From Psychrobacter sp. Ps6 (GTDB lineage: Bacteria > Pseudomonadota > Gammaproteobacteria > Pseudomonadales > Moraxellaceae), in contig NZ_JADQAI010000002.1 of NCBI RefSeq assembly GCF_022129235.1, positions 62,001 through 126,000 on the forward strand: a stretch of 64,000 bases of DNA, in the 5' to 3' direction. The position numbers and the translations under genes were made by a program. The notes under the pieces are model-generated. The model was not told where the DNA came from. It worked only from the letters and a program-made list of their open reading frames with translations, and did no database searches. This document shows, piece by piece, positions 1 through 9,764 of this stretch; position 1 is the first letter of the stretch; each line of letters opens with the position of its first letter.

Positions 1-1503
1 ATGCCTTCATCGAAAACTGATGTGTCAAATAAAAACAAACTGAATATCTTTTCTTTTAGCGGTAAAAACAAAATTCTCCATCTTGGGTGGATGGCGTTTT
101 TTTTCACCTTTTTTGTATGGTTTAACCATGCACCATTCTTATCTGCGATAGGGGAGAGCTTGAACCTCACCAAAGACCAGGTAAAAACCTTATTGATATT
201 AAATGTTGCCTTGACTATTCCAGCCCGAGTCATCATCGGTATGTTGACCGATCGCTTTGGTCCGCGGCTTGTTTACACTGCAATTTTAGCCATTGGCGCT
301 ATTCCTTGTTTCACCTTCGCTTTTGCGCAAGATTACAACACGTTAGCGCTATCACGCTTTTTATTAGGTTTCGTTGGTGCAGGGTTTGTGGTCGGTATTC
401 GTCTCATGAGTGACTGGTTTCCTGCCAATGAGCTGGGTACAGCTGAAGGTATCTATGGGGGCTGGGGAAATTTCGGCTCTGCCGCCGCGGCACTGCTACT
501 ACCGACAGTCGCTATTGCGGCCGCTGCCATTTTCGGCGGTGAGGAAGGTTGGCGTTATGCAACGGCTACTTCAGGGTTGGTTATGATGCTCTATAGTGTG
601 ATTTTTTATAAGATGGTACGTGATACCCCTAAGGGTGCCACATATTTCAAACCTAAAAAATCTGGTGCCATGATGGTGACTTCATCAGGTGACTTTTGGC
701 TCATGATGATATTTAAACTGCCTATGTATTTGGCATTGGCCTTATTAGCGTGGAAATTATCACCAGCTGGCGTAAGTTTGCTGAGTCAGGCAAGTGTCAA
801 CATCGTTTATATTGCGTTGGTGGTGTTATATGTTTATGAATTTATCAGTAGTTATCGTTTTAATAAAGAAGTATTCACCACGCCTGTGCCAAAAGCTCAC
901 CGATATGACTTTAAGCAAGTCGGTATTTTGAATATTTTATACTTTGCTACTTTTGGCTCAGAGTTAGCTGTGGTGTCTATGCTGCCACTCTTCTATCAAG
1001 AAACCTTCAACTTATCGATTGTTATGGCAGGTGTCTTGGCATCAAGCTACGCCTTTATGAATCTGATGTCACGTCCAGGCGGCGGCTGGTTGAGTGATAA
1101 ATTTGGTCGCAAAATTACACTTTTGATTCTCACTGCAGGTTTGGCCGTTGGTTATCTGTTGATGGGTATCGTTGACTCTTCATGGCCGATCGCACTTGCG
1201 CTGTTGATTACCATGTTCTGCTCTTTCTTTGTACAGGCGGGTGAGGGAGCAGTGTTTGCTGTGATTCCTTTGATTAAACGTAGTATGACAGGTCAGTTTG
1301 CAGGAATGACAGGTGCCTACGGTAATGTCGGGTCAGTGATCTATTTGACCGTACTGAGTCTGGTATCGTATCAGGTATTCTTCTTTGTGATTGCCGCAAC
1401 GGCTGTGGTTGGCTTCTTTGCGCTGTTTTTACTAAAAGAGCCTGAAGGCGTTATTATTGAAGAGATGCCAGATGGCAGCTTTGCTCAAATACAAGTGAGC
1501 TAA
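1..1503 (+). CDS. narK: NarK/NasA-type nitrate/nitrite MFS transporter
   Basis: A 500-residue, strongly hydrophobic major facilitator protein of the nitrate/nitrite porter family, expected to carry nitrate or nitrite across the inner membrane. About twelve membrane segments are visible. The MFS loop motif (MLTDRFGPR, about residues 81-89) and a glycine-rich stretch GGWGNFGSAAAA (about 151-162), typical of nitrate porters, support the family. The ATG lies at the first base of the window, so an upstream start cannot be excluded, but the length suits the family. It is followed after 3 bases by the kinase/phosphatase gene and heads the nitrate-assimilation cluster, which argues for uptake for assimilation rather than respiration. 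Confidence 0.9.
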   Translation: MPSSKTDVSNKNKLNIFSFSGKNKILHLGWMAFFFTFFVWFNHAPFLSAIGESLNLTKDQVKTLLILNVALTIPARVIIGMLTDRFGPRLVYTAILAIGAIPCFTFAFAQDYNTLALSRFLLGFVGAGFVVGIRLMSDWFPANELGTAEGIYGGWGNFGSAAAALLLPTVAIAAAAIFGGEEGWRYATATSGLVMMLYSVIFYKMVRDTPKGATYFKPKKSGAMMVTSSGDFWLMMIFKLPMYLALALLAWKLSPAGVSLLSQASVNIVYIALVVLYVYEFISSYRFNKEVFTTPVPKAHRYDFKQVGILNILYFATFGSELAVVSMLPLFYQETFNLSIVMAGVLASSYAFMNLMSRPGGGWLSDKFGRKITLLILTAGLAVGYLLMGIVDSSWPIALALLITMFCSFFVQAGEGAVFAVIPLIKRSMTGQFAGMTGAYGNVGSVIYLTVLSLVSYQVFFFVIAATAVVGFFALFLLKEPEGVIIEEMPDGSFAQIQVS

Positions 1504-1506
1504 ATT

Positions 1507-3594
1507 ATGCATGAGAGCGACAAACAAGCTCCTAAAGTGACAAATCAAGTAAGCAGCCATGATGCGGACGTTGCATTGTGGCTGCCTGATTTTTGTACGA
1601 TGGCAGGTCGCAAAGCTGAGAACCAAGATAGCCTACTCATGACGACCTGTTTGCCTTATGGGTTTCCATCGTCATCGCATAGTGGCAATCATCGCTCTTT
1701 TACAGCGCCTTTACTGGTGTTGATGGCTGATGGGGTCAGTGCTTGCCAGTTCCCCAAACAAGCCAGTCAGTCAGTGATAAACACGGTGGCACACCATATC
1801 ACCTCAAAGCTTGCAGAGATGGTACAGACAGATCGGATGCAAGCAAATGAGGCATCAAGCGAATCGCAAAGGCACTCTGCAATCGAAGCGCAAGAGCCAA
1901 ACCCACTGTACAGCCTTGATGACGATCAAGTTGCCATCGTGATTAAGGAGGCGGTGCACCAAGCCAATGATGCGCTTTATTTCCCGCAAGCGTATGAGCG
2001 CCTGCCAGCTTTATTATCGACTTTATCAGGATTGCTATGCATAGGCGACCGTATTCATCTGTTTCATACGGGAGATTCTCGTATCTATCGTATCGGTATC
2101 GATAGTATGGTGCTATTGACCAAAGACCATCACATTCACCACGGACGGGATAAAGGAGCCCTGTCTGCTGCTATCGGTGCTGACACACGAGTGGAGCTGC
2201 AACAATTTGTGTTTACCTTGCACCAAAACGAGTGTTTGGCGCTCATGACCGATGGGGTTTATGAGTCTATCGCGCCAGCAGAGTTAGAGTTTGAGCTGTG
2301 TGCTGCGGTACAGGTTATGCATCAATCAGTGGGATGTCCCAATCAAATCATCGACCATCTTCAGGTAAGCCAGCGTTTGTGTGAGCACGCCTTTAGCGAG
2401 GGTAGCCATGATAATCTCAGTGTGATCATGCTGGGTATGAACGATGAAATCATAAAGAGTAAAACGCACCGAGAAACAGACAACGGCATTGCGCTTGATC
2501 AGGGTGTGGATAGCGACAGTAGTCACGCTCAGGATATCAATCACTATCGCTTACCAACTGGCTTGGCAGTAGGGGCACAGATTGATAATTTTGTGGTCAA
2601 AAAAATCATAGCGCGTACGGCTCGCAGTGAGGTGTATTTAGTAGAGGATAACGACCAGCATGCATTTGTTTTGAAGTCGCCAAGTCTCAATGTCATTGCT
2701 GATGGACATTATCTACGTGAGTTTTTAAAGGAACGAAAAATCGGTTTGAGCCTGTCCAAGCACAAACGTATTGGTGAGCCTGCTTATAATCAAGTGGACC
2801 CCAATAGCGTATCCTCCCATGATCCGCTTTTAACCATTGATGTCTCTAAAAAACTGAGTGCGACCTTTAATGCGTCTAATGCGTCGGGGCTTTTGCGCTA
2901 CTACCCAGTACCTGCCAGTAGCACTTATTTATATCATTTAACGGAATATATCGAAGGGGAGAGCCTACGAGTATTTATGGATCGTCAAGCCCCTTTTGAT
3001 ATTTGGCAAACTTACGATTTACTTACTAAGATCGGCATGGCGGTCCGTGTGATGCATCGGAACTATCTATTGCATCAAGATATCAAGCCTGAAAATATAT
3101 TATTAACTCAATCAGGTGCGGTCAAGTTAATCGACTTTGGCTCTGCTAGCTCCTCCATACTAAAAGACAGTACGCGTCCTCCTAATGGCGATTTGCACTA
3201 CGCTGCACCAGAATATTACACCGATGCCCCAAAAGGCGTGCATTCTGATTTGTTTTCTATTGCCGTGATTGGTTATGAGTTACTCACAGGTGAGCTGCCA
3301 TTTAGCTCGCAAGATTTGATGAACCCATCCGCCTCACTGATCGTACCTGCAGAACGCCTACGTCAAAACCGAGTGCCAGCTGCTAGCCAACAAGCGTTGA
3401 TGCGTGCGCTACATTCTAGTACGCAGGCAAGGTATCAAGCGATTGGTGAGTTCTTACAAGACTTCAGCCCTGATAACAGTAACGATATCAGAGACCCTGA
3501 ACCGCTGATTGTACGTCATCCCTTATTGGTTTGGCACAGCATTTGCTTTATTCAATTTGTCATTATCATATCGTTGCTGATTTATTTTTTATAA
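1507..3594 (+). CDS. Bifunctional PP2C phosphatase / Ser-Thr protein kinase, C-terminal membrane anchor
   Basis: A 695-residue fusion. The N-terminal PP2C-type phosphatase (about residues 25-320) shows MADGVS near residue 75, HTGDSRIYRI, LMTDGVYE and SHDNLSVI, which hold the metal-binding aspartates. The C-terminal Hanks-type kinase (about 360-650) shows the lysine in FVLKSP, HQDIKPENILL near residue 522 (HQD instead of the usual HRD) and DFGSA near 542, then AAPEYY. The glycine-rich loop is degenerate. A single hydrophobic segment at about 672-694 should anchor it in the inner membrane. A comparable kinase gene sits in nitrate-assimilation clusters of Pseudomonas, so a role in regulating nitrate uptake or reduction is inferred from context; the substrate is unknown. 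Confidence 0.85.
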   Translation: MHESDKQAPKVTNQVSSHDADVALWLPDFCTMAGRKAENQDSLLMTTCLPYGFPSSSHSGNHRSFTAPLLVLMADGVSACQFPKQASQSVINTVAHHITSKLAEMVQTDRMQANEASSESQRHSAIEAQEPNPLYSLDDDQVAIVIKEAVHQANDALYFPQAYERLPALLSTLSGLLCIGDRIHLFHTGDSRIYRIGIDSMVLLTKDHHIHHGRDKGALSAAIGADTRVELQQFVFTLHQNECLALMTDGVYESIAPAELEFELCAAVQVMHQSVGCPNQIIDHLQVSQRLCEHAFSEGSHDNLSVIMLGMNDEIIKSKTHRETDNGIALDQGVDSDSSHAQDINHYRLPTGLAVGAQIDNFVVKKIIARTARSEVYLVEDNDQHAFVLKSPSLNVIADGHYLREFLKERKIGLSLSKHKRIGEPAYNQVDPNSVSSHDPLLTIDVSKKLSATFNASNASGLLRYYPVPASSTYLYHLTEYIEGESLRVFMDRQAPFDIWQTYDLLTKIGMAVRVMHRNYLLHQDIKPENILLTQSGAVKLIDFGSASSSILKDSTRPPNGDLHYAAPEYYTDAPKGVHSDLFSIAVIGYELLTGELPFSSQDLMNPSASLIVPAERLRQNRVPAASQQALMRALHSSTQARYQAIGEFLQDFSPDNSNDIRDPEPLIVRHPLLVWHSICFIQFVIIISLLIYFL

Positions 3595-3670
3595 AACCTT
3601 GTTAAACGTAAATAGTACGACAAGCCATTTTATTCAACGCTGCGTGCTGCGGCTAAGGAATGATTTTCCT

Positions 3671-5098
3671 ATGTCACTTGATTCACCAGAACCAACCCAT
3701 ACTTCTTTTTCTAAACGTCGGACTACTGCTGGCATCGTTATTATCGGAGCGGGCATGGCAGGCAGTCGTTTTGCCATTGAGCTGGCACGTGCCCAGCAGC
3801 AAAGTAGCCAAGAAAAAGGCGCAGCGCATTTACCCATCACATTGATTAGCAAAGAACCGCAAGTTGGCTATAACCGTATCATGCTGTCACCAGTACTTTC
3901 AGGAGAGTCGGTTTTTGAAGAGACATATTTATACGAGCTAGCAGAATATGAGCAATTGGGTATCACGGTATTGGCTGGCACGTCGGTAGATGCCATCGAT
4001 ACCAAGCAACAGTGTATTGAATTGAGTGATGGACAAGCCTTAAATTATACCGAGCTGGTGCTGGCTACTGGCTCACAAGCTCGCGTCATCCCTTTTGCCA
4101 ATCATGATGCTAAGGGTGTTCATGTATTTCGAGATATTGCTGATGTGCAGGTATTGACGGAGTACGCGCGCCAAGCAAAAAAGGGTCTCGTTATTGGTGG
4201 CGGGGTGCTGGGTCTGGAAGCCGCTTGCGCTTTGGCGTCTCAAGGGGCAGATATGACAGTGGTTCATGTCGATAGTCATGTTCTCAACCGACAGCTTGAT
4301 ATGCCCGCCGCTCATCTGCTACAAGCAGAACTCTTCAGTCGAAGTGTCAAGCTGGAGGTATTAGCCAACACAGAATGTATTACGGTCAATGATCAACACG
4401 AGGTTAATGGTCTGTTGTTAAAGGATGGTCGCACACTGCCAGCAGACTTTATTGTCATGGCAGTTGGCGTCATCCCCAATATGACGCTGGCGCAGCAAAG
4501 TGGTCTTGAGATTAACCGAGGTATCCTTGTAGATAACTTTATGCATACTAGCTGCCCGCATGTCTATGCGATCGGTGAGTGTGTCGAGCTGGACGGGGAG
4601 CTATTCGGGATGGTGGCTCCTGTCAATCAACAGGTCGATACTTTGGTGTCTGTCTTAAAAGCGCCACGCATCTCAAGTCGCAAGACAGCCAATAGTGACT
4701 CGCAACTAAATAAGTCTAAAAACCACTGGCGTCCCTTTATAAGTAAACCTTTATCTTTAAAATTAAAAGTATCTGGCATCGCCGCTTTTTCAGCAGGTCA
4801 GATTGCTTTTGATGATAGTGAAATGATGCGGATAGAGCGCGTGGTCTATCAGCAAACGAGCCTCAATCATTATCTTTGTCTCTATATTAAAGAAAGCAAA
4901 CTTATTGGCACGGTACTGTACGGTGATGTGAGTGAAAGCGGGTTTTATAGTCAGCTGATCACTGATGGCAGTGATATATCCTCGATAAAAGAAGACCTTA
5001 TCTTTGGCGAAGCCTATTGCGATTTAGAGAAAATAGAAGCAGCTGAGCCCGAATCTGCCGTGCCAAGTGACGCACACCTAATAGGAGAGGCATCATGA
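3671..5098 (+). CDS. FAD/NAD(P)-dependent oxidoreductase of the nitrate-assimilation cluster
   Basis: A pyridine nucleotide-disulphide oxidoreductase of about 475 residues, resembling the N-terminal half of NirB and the NasC-type electron-transfer subunit. It shows an FAD-binding GAGMAGSRFA near the start, a second dinucleotide fold VIGGGVLGLEAA in the middle (about residue 175) and the C-terminal FAD motif VYAIGECVEL. The frame stays open upstream to a TTG at 3599, but the ATG at 3671 has an AAGGA upstream and gives a normal N-terminus, so I prefer it. The stop overlaps the nitrate reductase start by 4 bases (ATGA), indicating translational coupling. It probably passes electrons from NAD(P)H to the nitrate reductase. 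Confidence 0.8.
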   Translation: MSLDSPEPTHTSFSKRRTTAGIVIIGAGMAGSRFAIELARAQQQSSQEKGAAHLPITLISKEPQVGYNRIMLSPVLSGESVFEETYLYELAEYEQLGITVLAGTSVDAIDTKQQCIELSDGQALNYTELVLATGSQARVIPFANHDAKGVHVFRDIADVQVLTEYARQAKKGLVIGGGVLGLEAACALASQGADMTVVHVDSHVLNRQLDMPAAHLLQAELFSRSVKLEVLANTECITVNDQHEVNGLLLKDGRTLPADFIVMAVGVIPNMTLAQQSGLEINRGILVDNFMHTSCPHVYAIGECVELDGELFGMVAPVNQQVDTLVSVLKAPRISSRKTANSDSQLNKSKNHWRPFISKPLSLKLKVSGIAAFSAGQIAFDDSEMMRIERVVYQQTSLNHYLCLYIKESKLIGTVLYGDVSESGFYSQLITDGSDISSIKEDLIFGEAYCDLEKIEAAEPESAVPSDAHLIGEAS

Positions 5099-8000
5099 GC
5101 AGCACCATCTTAAATGACGATCAAGACCTCAATATTGTACCGTCCTCTCGCATTAAGACTTACACTGAGGGCTTGATCAGTCCTATTCGTACCACTTGTC
5201 CTTACTGCGGTGTGGGCTGCGGCGTACTAGCAAACATCGATGAGGCAGGTGTAGTCAGCGTGACAGGCGATCCTGATCATCCAGCAAACTTCGGTAAACT
5301 CTGCTCAAAAGGCAGTGCATTGGCACAAACATTGGGCACTGAGCGCAGGTTGACTCAGCCTTATTATCAAGACAAACAGCGATCAATTGCAAAAGGACAA
5401 CCAACAGATAAGCAGCCTGTCGAGTGGGAGGCAGTATTGGATGATATTGCCAGTCGTTTGAATAACACTATCGCGACACACGGGCGTGACAGCGTAATGT
5501 TTTATGTGTCAGGGCAGCTGCTTACAGAGGATTACTACGTTGCCAATAAGTTTATTAAAGGCTTCATTGGTAATAATAATATCGATTCCAATTCGCGTCT
5601 TTGTATGTCCTCAGCGGTTGCAGGGCATAAGCGTGCTTTTGGTGCAGACTTAGTGCCTAGTAATTATGAAGATTTAGAGTCTTGTGATTTGTTGGTATTG
5701 GTGGGCTCCAATATGGCGTGGTGTCATCCTATCTTATTCGGACGGTTTTTAGCCGCCAAAAAGCGTGATCCTAATAAAAAACTAATCGTGATTGATCCGC
5801 GTCGTACTGATTCTTGTGAATTTGCCGATTTACATGTGCCCATCACTGTCGGCACGGATACCCACTTATATAACGGACTGCTGCATTATCTTGAGCAAGA
5901 AGGCTGTGGTGATAAGGACTATCTTAAGCAGTGTCAGGATGTCACGCCCGCCTTAGAGGCCGCAAAAACATGGACGATTGATAAAGTGGCGACGGCATGC
6001 GGTATCAGTGAGGAACTGGTACGGGAGTTTTATGAGCTGGTCGCTGCAAACGATAAAACAATCACAGCATTTAGTATGGGAGTCAACCAGTCTGCGAGTG
6101 GTACCGACAAGGTCAATGCCATCATCAATACTCACTTGTATACTGGGCGAGTGGGCCGAGTAGGTGCAAGTCCATTTTCACTCACCGGTCAGCCGAATGC
6201 GATGGGCGGGCGTGAAGTGGGCGCGTTATCGAACCTACTTGCCGCGCATCTAGACCTAGATAACGAGCAGCATCGTCACTTGGTGGCTGATTTTTGGCAA
6301 GCGCCGCAACCGCTTGCCGCAGAGGTTGGGGTAAAAGCTTGCGATGCTGCTGATGCCATACTAGATGGCCGTATCAAAGCCATCTGGATTATGGCGACCA
6401 ACCCTGTCGTCAGCTTGCCCGAGGCTGATAAGTTTCGCCGCGCACTGGCTACCTGTGATTTGGTGATAGTATCTGACTGCTCCGTCGACAGCGACACGGT
6501 TAAGTGTGCAGATATTGTTTTGCCCGCACAGGGTTGGGGGGAGAAATCAGGCACAGTGACCAATTCGGAGCGCCGCATCTCGCGCCAGCGGGCTTTGATG
6601 CCTGCACTCGGACAAGCAAAGCCTGACTGGTGGATACTGTCGCAAGTCGCTAAACGCATGGGTTTGGCAGGGTTTGATTATCAGCATCCTAGGGAGATAT
6701 TTAATGAGCATATCGCCCTAACTGCTTATAGAAATGATGCCAACCAAGATATATCAGCGAACAATCAACCGCGCTATCTTAATTTAGCAAAAGATCTTTC
6801 TCCAATGGTAGTCGGTTCGATAGCATTGATAGAGGAAAGCCCAAACCATCTTGAGCAGCAAAATAAAGACGTCGTTTCTTTCAGTCGTGACGCATATGAT
6901 GCCATGACACCGTTTCAGTGGGGCGGCGCACGTATCGCACCAATCAAAACACGTTTCATTGCCATTATGCCGTCTAGTCACGCGAGTATACCCAACAGGC
7001 ATCCACGACGATTAAGGTCAAAAAGCACTAATAGTAAAAAAAACAACGGCAGTCGTATGTTTTATCAGGATGACTCAGGGGCAGTAGACTTACGGCTGAT
7101 TACAGGTAGGCTGCGCGATCAGTGGCATACGATGACGCGCACAGGACTTGCACCGCAGCTCAACCAACACGAGTCTGTACCAACGCTCACCGTGCATCCA
7201 AATGATGCCAAGCAGCTCGGTGTTGACCAAGGCGATTATGTACAGCTACGTCCCTGCTATGAGAAAAACTTATCAATAAATAGCCAGCCGCCGCGTACGG
7301 TCGCGAGCACCACTACAGGCAGTCAGGTGCTCGCCCAAGTTGCCATCAGCGACAGTATGAGTGCAAGCGATGCCTTTATGCCGATGCATTGGAGCAACGC
7401 CTTTGCTCGTTTTGCTCGCGTAGGTACGCTGATCCCAACAGTTGTTGATCCGCATTCAGGACAGCCTGAATTAAAAAATTCTGCAATCAGCGTGATGCCT
7501 GTGCCGATGAAAACTTATGGCAAGATTTTGGTGCATCCTGATCTACAAGACACCATGATAGTGCATCTGCGTGAGACTTTATTGAATTTTGAGAAAGAGT
7601 CTGAGGATCAAGGAGTGCTGATATCTTCTTCTGATACAAATAAAACTTCTGAAAGATCAAACTCATTACCAGCATTGACATGGAGTTTAAGTCGTCAAAC
7701 CAATAGCGTCTTGATTACTTTAGCCAGTCCTATAGATAGAGTCGTCAGTAAATTGCTTGATCCTGATTATTGGCAGCACTTTATCAATACTTATCAAGCA
7801 TTTCTCACCGATAAATCGATCAATAGTGCCTTCACTTGCAGCAAGCAAGCAAAGCAGCTTCGCTTCATTTCGACGCAGGTAGAAGCAAATAATAAAGCGA
7901 TAGATCGGGCATCGATTAGTACGTCAAAGTCTGACATACCAAGCGATCAGCTACTACTGAGCGTTTGTTTTGCACCGCAGGTGGCGCAGCTGCCCAGTAT

Positions 8001-8274
8001 TCATTGGCTTAACAACTGCTTTGCCAGTACTGATGCGATACCAAAGAATCAACGCTATAAGTGGTTGCTAGCAGGTCGTCCAGCGACAGGGTATGTTGAT
8101 CCAGGTGCATTAGTATGTTCATGTATGGCAGTTGGAGAGAATATTATTATCGAGACGATTACCAAGCAACAGTGTATGAGTGCCCATGCGGTTGGAAAGG
8201 CATGCCGAGCAGGGACTAACTGCGGTTCATGTGTGAGTCAAATCAATGCCTTGATCGATAGGTATGCGTCTTAA
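5095..8274 (+). CDS. nasA: Assimilatory nitrate reductase, catalytic subunit
   Basis: A 1059-residue molybdopterin oxidoreductase reducing nitrate to nitrite in the cytoplasm. The N-terminal [4Fe-4S] site is visible as C35, C38, C42 (CPYCGVGC) and C70 (KLCSKG). Molybdopterin-binding and dinucleotide-binding domains follow. The C-terminal 60 residues carry a BFD-like [2Fe-2S] domain (VCSCMAVGE and GTNCGSC), normal in NasA-type enzymes. The protein is longer than many homologues; a poorly conserved Ser/Asn-rich region around residues 630-660 and another around 830-970 account for part of this. No Tat signal is seen, consistent with an assimilatory enzyme. It overlaps the FAD gene and precedes cobA. 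Confidence 0.92.
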   Translation: MSSTILNDDQDLNIVPSSRIKTYTEGLISPIRTTCPYCGVGCGVLANIDEAGVVSVTGDPDHPANFGKLCSKGSALAQTLGTERRLTQPYYQDKQRSIAKGQPTDKQPVEWEAVLDDIASRLNNTIATHGRDSVMFYVSGQLLTEDYYVANKFIKGFIGNNNIDSNSRLCMSSAVAGHKRAFGADLVPSNYEDLESCDLLVLVGSNMAWCHPILFGRFLAAKKRDPNKKLIVIDPRRTDSCEFADLHVPITVGTDTHLYNGLLHYLEQEGCGDKDYLKQCQDVTPALEAAKTWTIDKVATACGISEELVREFYELVAANDKTITAFSMGVNQSASGTDKVNAIINTHLYTGRVGRVGASPFSLTGQPNAMGGREVGALSNLLAAHLDLDNEQHRHLVADFWQAPQPLAAEVGVKACDAADAILDGRIKAIWIMATNPVVSLPEADKFRRALATCDLVIVSDCSVDSDTVKCADIVLPAQGWGEKSGTVTNSERRISRQRALMPALGQAKPDWWILSQVAKRMGLAGFDYQHPREIFNEHIALTAYRNDANQDISANNQPRYLNLAKDLSPMVVGSIALIEESPNHLEQQNKDVVSFSRDAYDAMTPFQWGGARIAPIKTRFIAIMPSSHASIPNRHPRRLRSKSTNSKKNNGSRMFYQDDSGAVDLRLITGRLRDQWHTMTRTGLAPQLNQHESVPTLTVHPNDAKQLGVDQGDYVQLRPCYEKNLSINSQPPRTVASTTTGSQVLAQVAISDSMSASDAFMPMHWSNAFARFARVGTLIPTVVDPHSGQPELKNSAISVMPVPMKTYGKILVHPDLQDTMIVHLRETLLNFEKESEDQGVLISSSDTNKTSERSNSLPALTWSLSRQTNSVLITLASPIDRVVSKLLDPDYWQHFINTYQAFLTDKSINSAFTCSKQAKQLRFISTQVEANNKAIDRASISTSKSDIPSDQLLLSVCFAPQVAQLPSIHWLNNCFASTDAIPKNQRYKWLLAGRPATGYVDPGALVCSCMAVGENIIIETITKQQCMSAHAVGKACRAGTNCGSCVSQINALIDRYAS

Positions 8275-8411
8275 GTAGTGCTTGTTGCAAAGTTGGATCG
8301 TTAATATGGCATAGGGCTTGCACCGTATTTTATATGCTCTTCTTTTCTTAGTTATGCCATTGTTAAGTGCAGAGTTGCGCGTCATTAACAGTGTTATTAG
8401 GAGTTATTACC

Positions 8412-9344
8412 ATGACTGATTCATCTACCTTCATCGCCGCATTAACTTCACAAAATTTACCCAATATAAATTGTCATATCAGTGTGAGTAATGAGCCATC
8501 ATGTATAGAAAAAAGTGTGAAAACGGGCACGGTACATTTGGTTGGTGCAGGTTCTGGCGATCCTGAGCTACTCACGTTAAAAGCATTACGAGTGATGCAA
8601 AAAGCAGAGGTCGTACTCTATGATAGTTTGGTTTCAGAGGATATCTTAGATATGTGTGCGCTGACGGCAGAGAAGATATTTGTCGGTAAGCGCCGTTCCA
8701 ATCATGCGCTACCACAAGAAGGTATCAATGAGCTGCTAGTCAAACATGCGTTAGCAGGTAAAACGGTCGTTAGGCTCAAAGGGGGCGACCCCTTTATTTT
8801 TGGACGAGGTGGTGAAGAACTGCAAGAAGTGGTGCGTCATGGTATTCATTTTGAATCTATTCCTGGTATCACTGCTGCTAGTGCGGCTGCAAGCAGAGCA
8901 GGTATTCCCTTGACACACCGTGATCATGCACAAGCCGTAAAATTTGTGACCGCCTGCAAAAAGTTGGGCGCACCTAACAATGACTACGATGAACTCTTAG
9001 ACAGTACGCAGACCGTTGTCTTTTATATGGGGTTGAATAGACTAAATGAGATGACCCAAGGGCTAATTGCCGCAGGACGCGACAGTAATACACCTTTTGC
9101 TGTAATTAGTCATGCCAGTTTACCAACTCAGCAGCTGCTCATCGGTACGCTTGGTAATATCGCCGAGCAGCAAGCTGAGGCAAAATTACCAACACCTGCA
9201 CTACTAATTATGGGTGATGTGGTTACTTTATATCATGAGTTTGCAAGCTACAACCTTGGTGCGTTAGGTAAAAGCGCATGTGTTGACGTTCAAAACGTTG
9301 TTAGCAGTCATGATTTAGTCAGTAATTTGGAGGTTGTCACGTAG
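8412..9344 (+). CDS. cobA: Uroporphyrinogen-III C-methyltransferase
   Basis: A 310-residue SUMT that adds two methyl groups to uroporphyrinogen III to make precorrin-2, the precursor of siroheme needed by nitrite reductase. Family motifs are VHLVGAGSGDPELLTLKAL, VVLYDSLVS and GGDPFIFGRGGEE. The frame is open to a GTG at 8367, but the ATG at 8412 follows AGGAG at 8-base spacing and is the better start. About 40 residues precede the catalytic domain and about 30 follow it without clear similarity. It closes the nitrate cluster, as cobA does in Pseudomonas, although the nitrite reductase that would use siroheme is absent here. Confidence 0.9.
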   Translation: MTDSSTFIAALTSQNLPNINCHISVSNEPSCIEKSVKTGTVHLVGAGSGDPELLTLKALRVMQKAEVVLYDSLVSEDILDMCALTAEKIFVGKRRSNHALPQEGINELLVKHALAGKTVVRLKGGDPFIFGRGGEELQEVVRHGIHFESIPGITAASAAASRAGIPLTHRDHAQAVKFVTACKKLGAPNNDYDELLDSTQTVVFYMGLNRLNEMTQGLIAAGRDSNTPFAVISHASLPTQQLLIGTLGNIAEQQAEAKLPTPALLIMGDVVTLYHEFASYNLGALGKSACVDVQNVVSSHDLVSNLEVVT

Positions 9345-9527
9345 GATAGAAGCATACTAGTGCCAAGCGATAATAGTGCTTAGCACTTTTATAGTATGTC
9401 AGCACAAATTATTAAACAGAGTAATGACTACTACAAAATACTGAAACGCATGTAAAAAGTAGACGATATAATAAAAAGAGTATGATGCAAGGTACCATGA
9501 CTTTGGGTACAGTAAGAGTTAGTTCAG

Positions 9528-9562
9528 CAGACTGGTATAAGTGGTTCCATTATACCAGTCTG
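9528..9562 (+). terminator. Hairpin, likely terminator, in the 420-base gap after cobA
   Basis: Perfect 13-bp arms CAGACTGGTATAA and TTATACCAGTCTG enclose a 9-base loop and are followed by TTTT. The gap 9345-9764 otherwise holds no convincing gene. A short open frame on the minus strand (9519-9746) reads through the hairpin and is not supported. A weak AGTGC-TTA-GCACT hairpin lies closer to cobA, near 9375. Confidence 0.5.
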
Positions 9563-9764
9563 TTTTAAGTAGTCTATTAATAGTTTTAAAAGGTGAGTTG
9601 GCTGGTTCCGCTGGGGTATAACTTTTGAAACCATTTTTCTTTATATTGTCACTTAGACAGGCTGGGCGTTTGATGTATAGTGTCATTTGCATTTCACTAT
9701 TTATCAATTTCTCAGCCTGTTTTTTTTCTACTTTTTGAACCACCACCCGGATATAAATGTAGCT

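Noticed and set aside
8306..8360. ATGGCATA / TATGCCAT inverted repeat upstream of cobA
   Set aside because: Only 8-bp arms 39 bases apart; too weak to call a riboswitch or terminator.
9519..9746. Minus-strand 75-codon frame in the gap after cobA
   Set aside because: It reads through a perfect hairpin and lacks a ribosome site; more likely non-coding.
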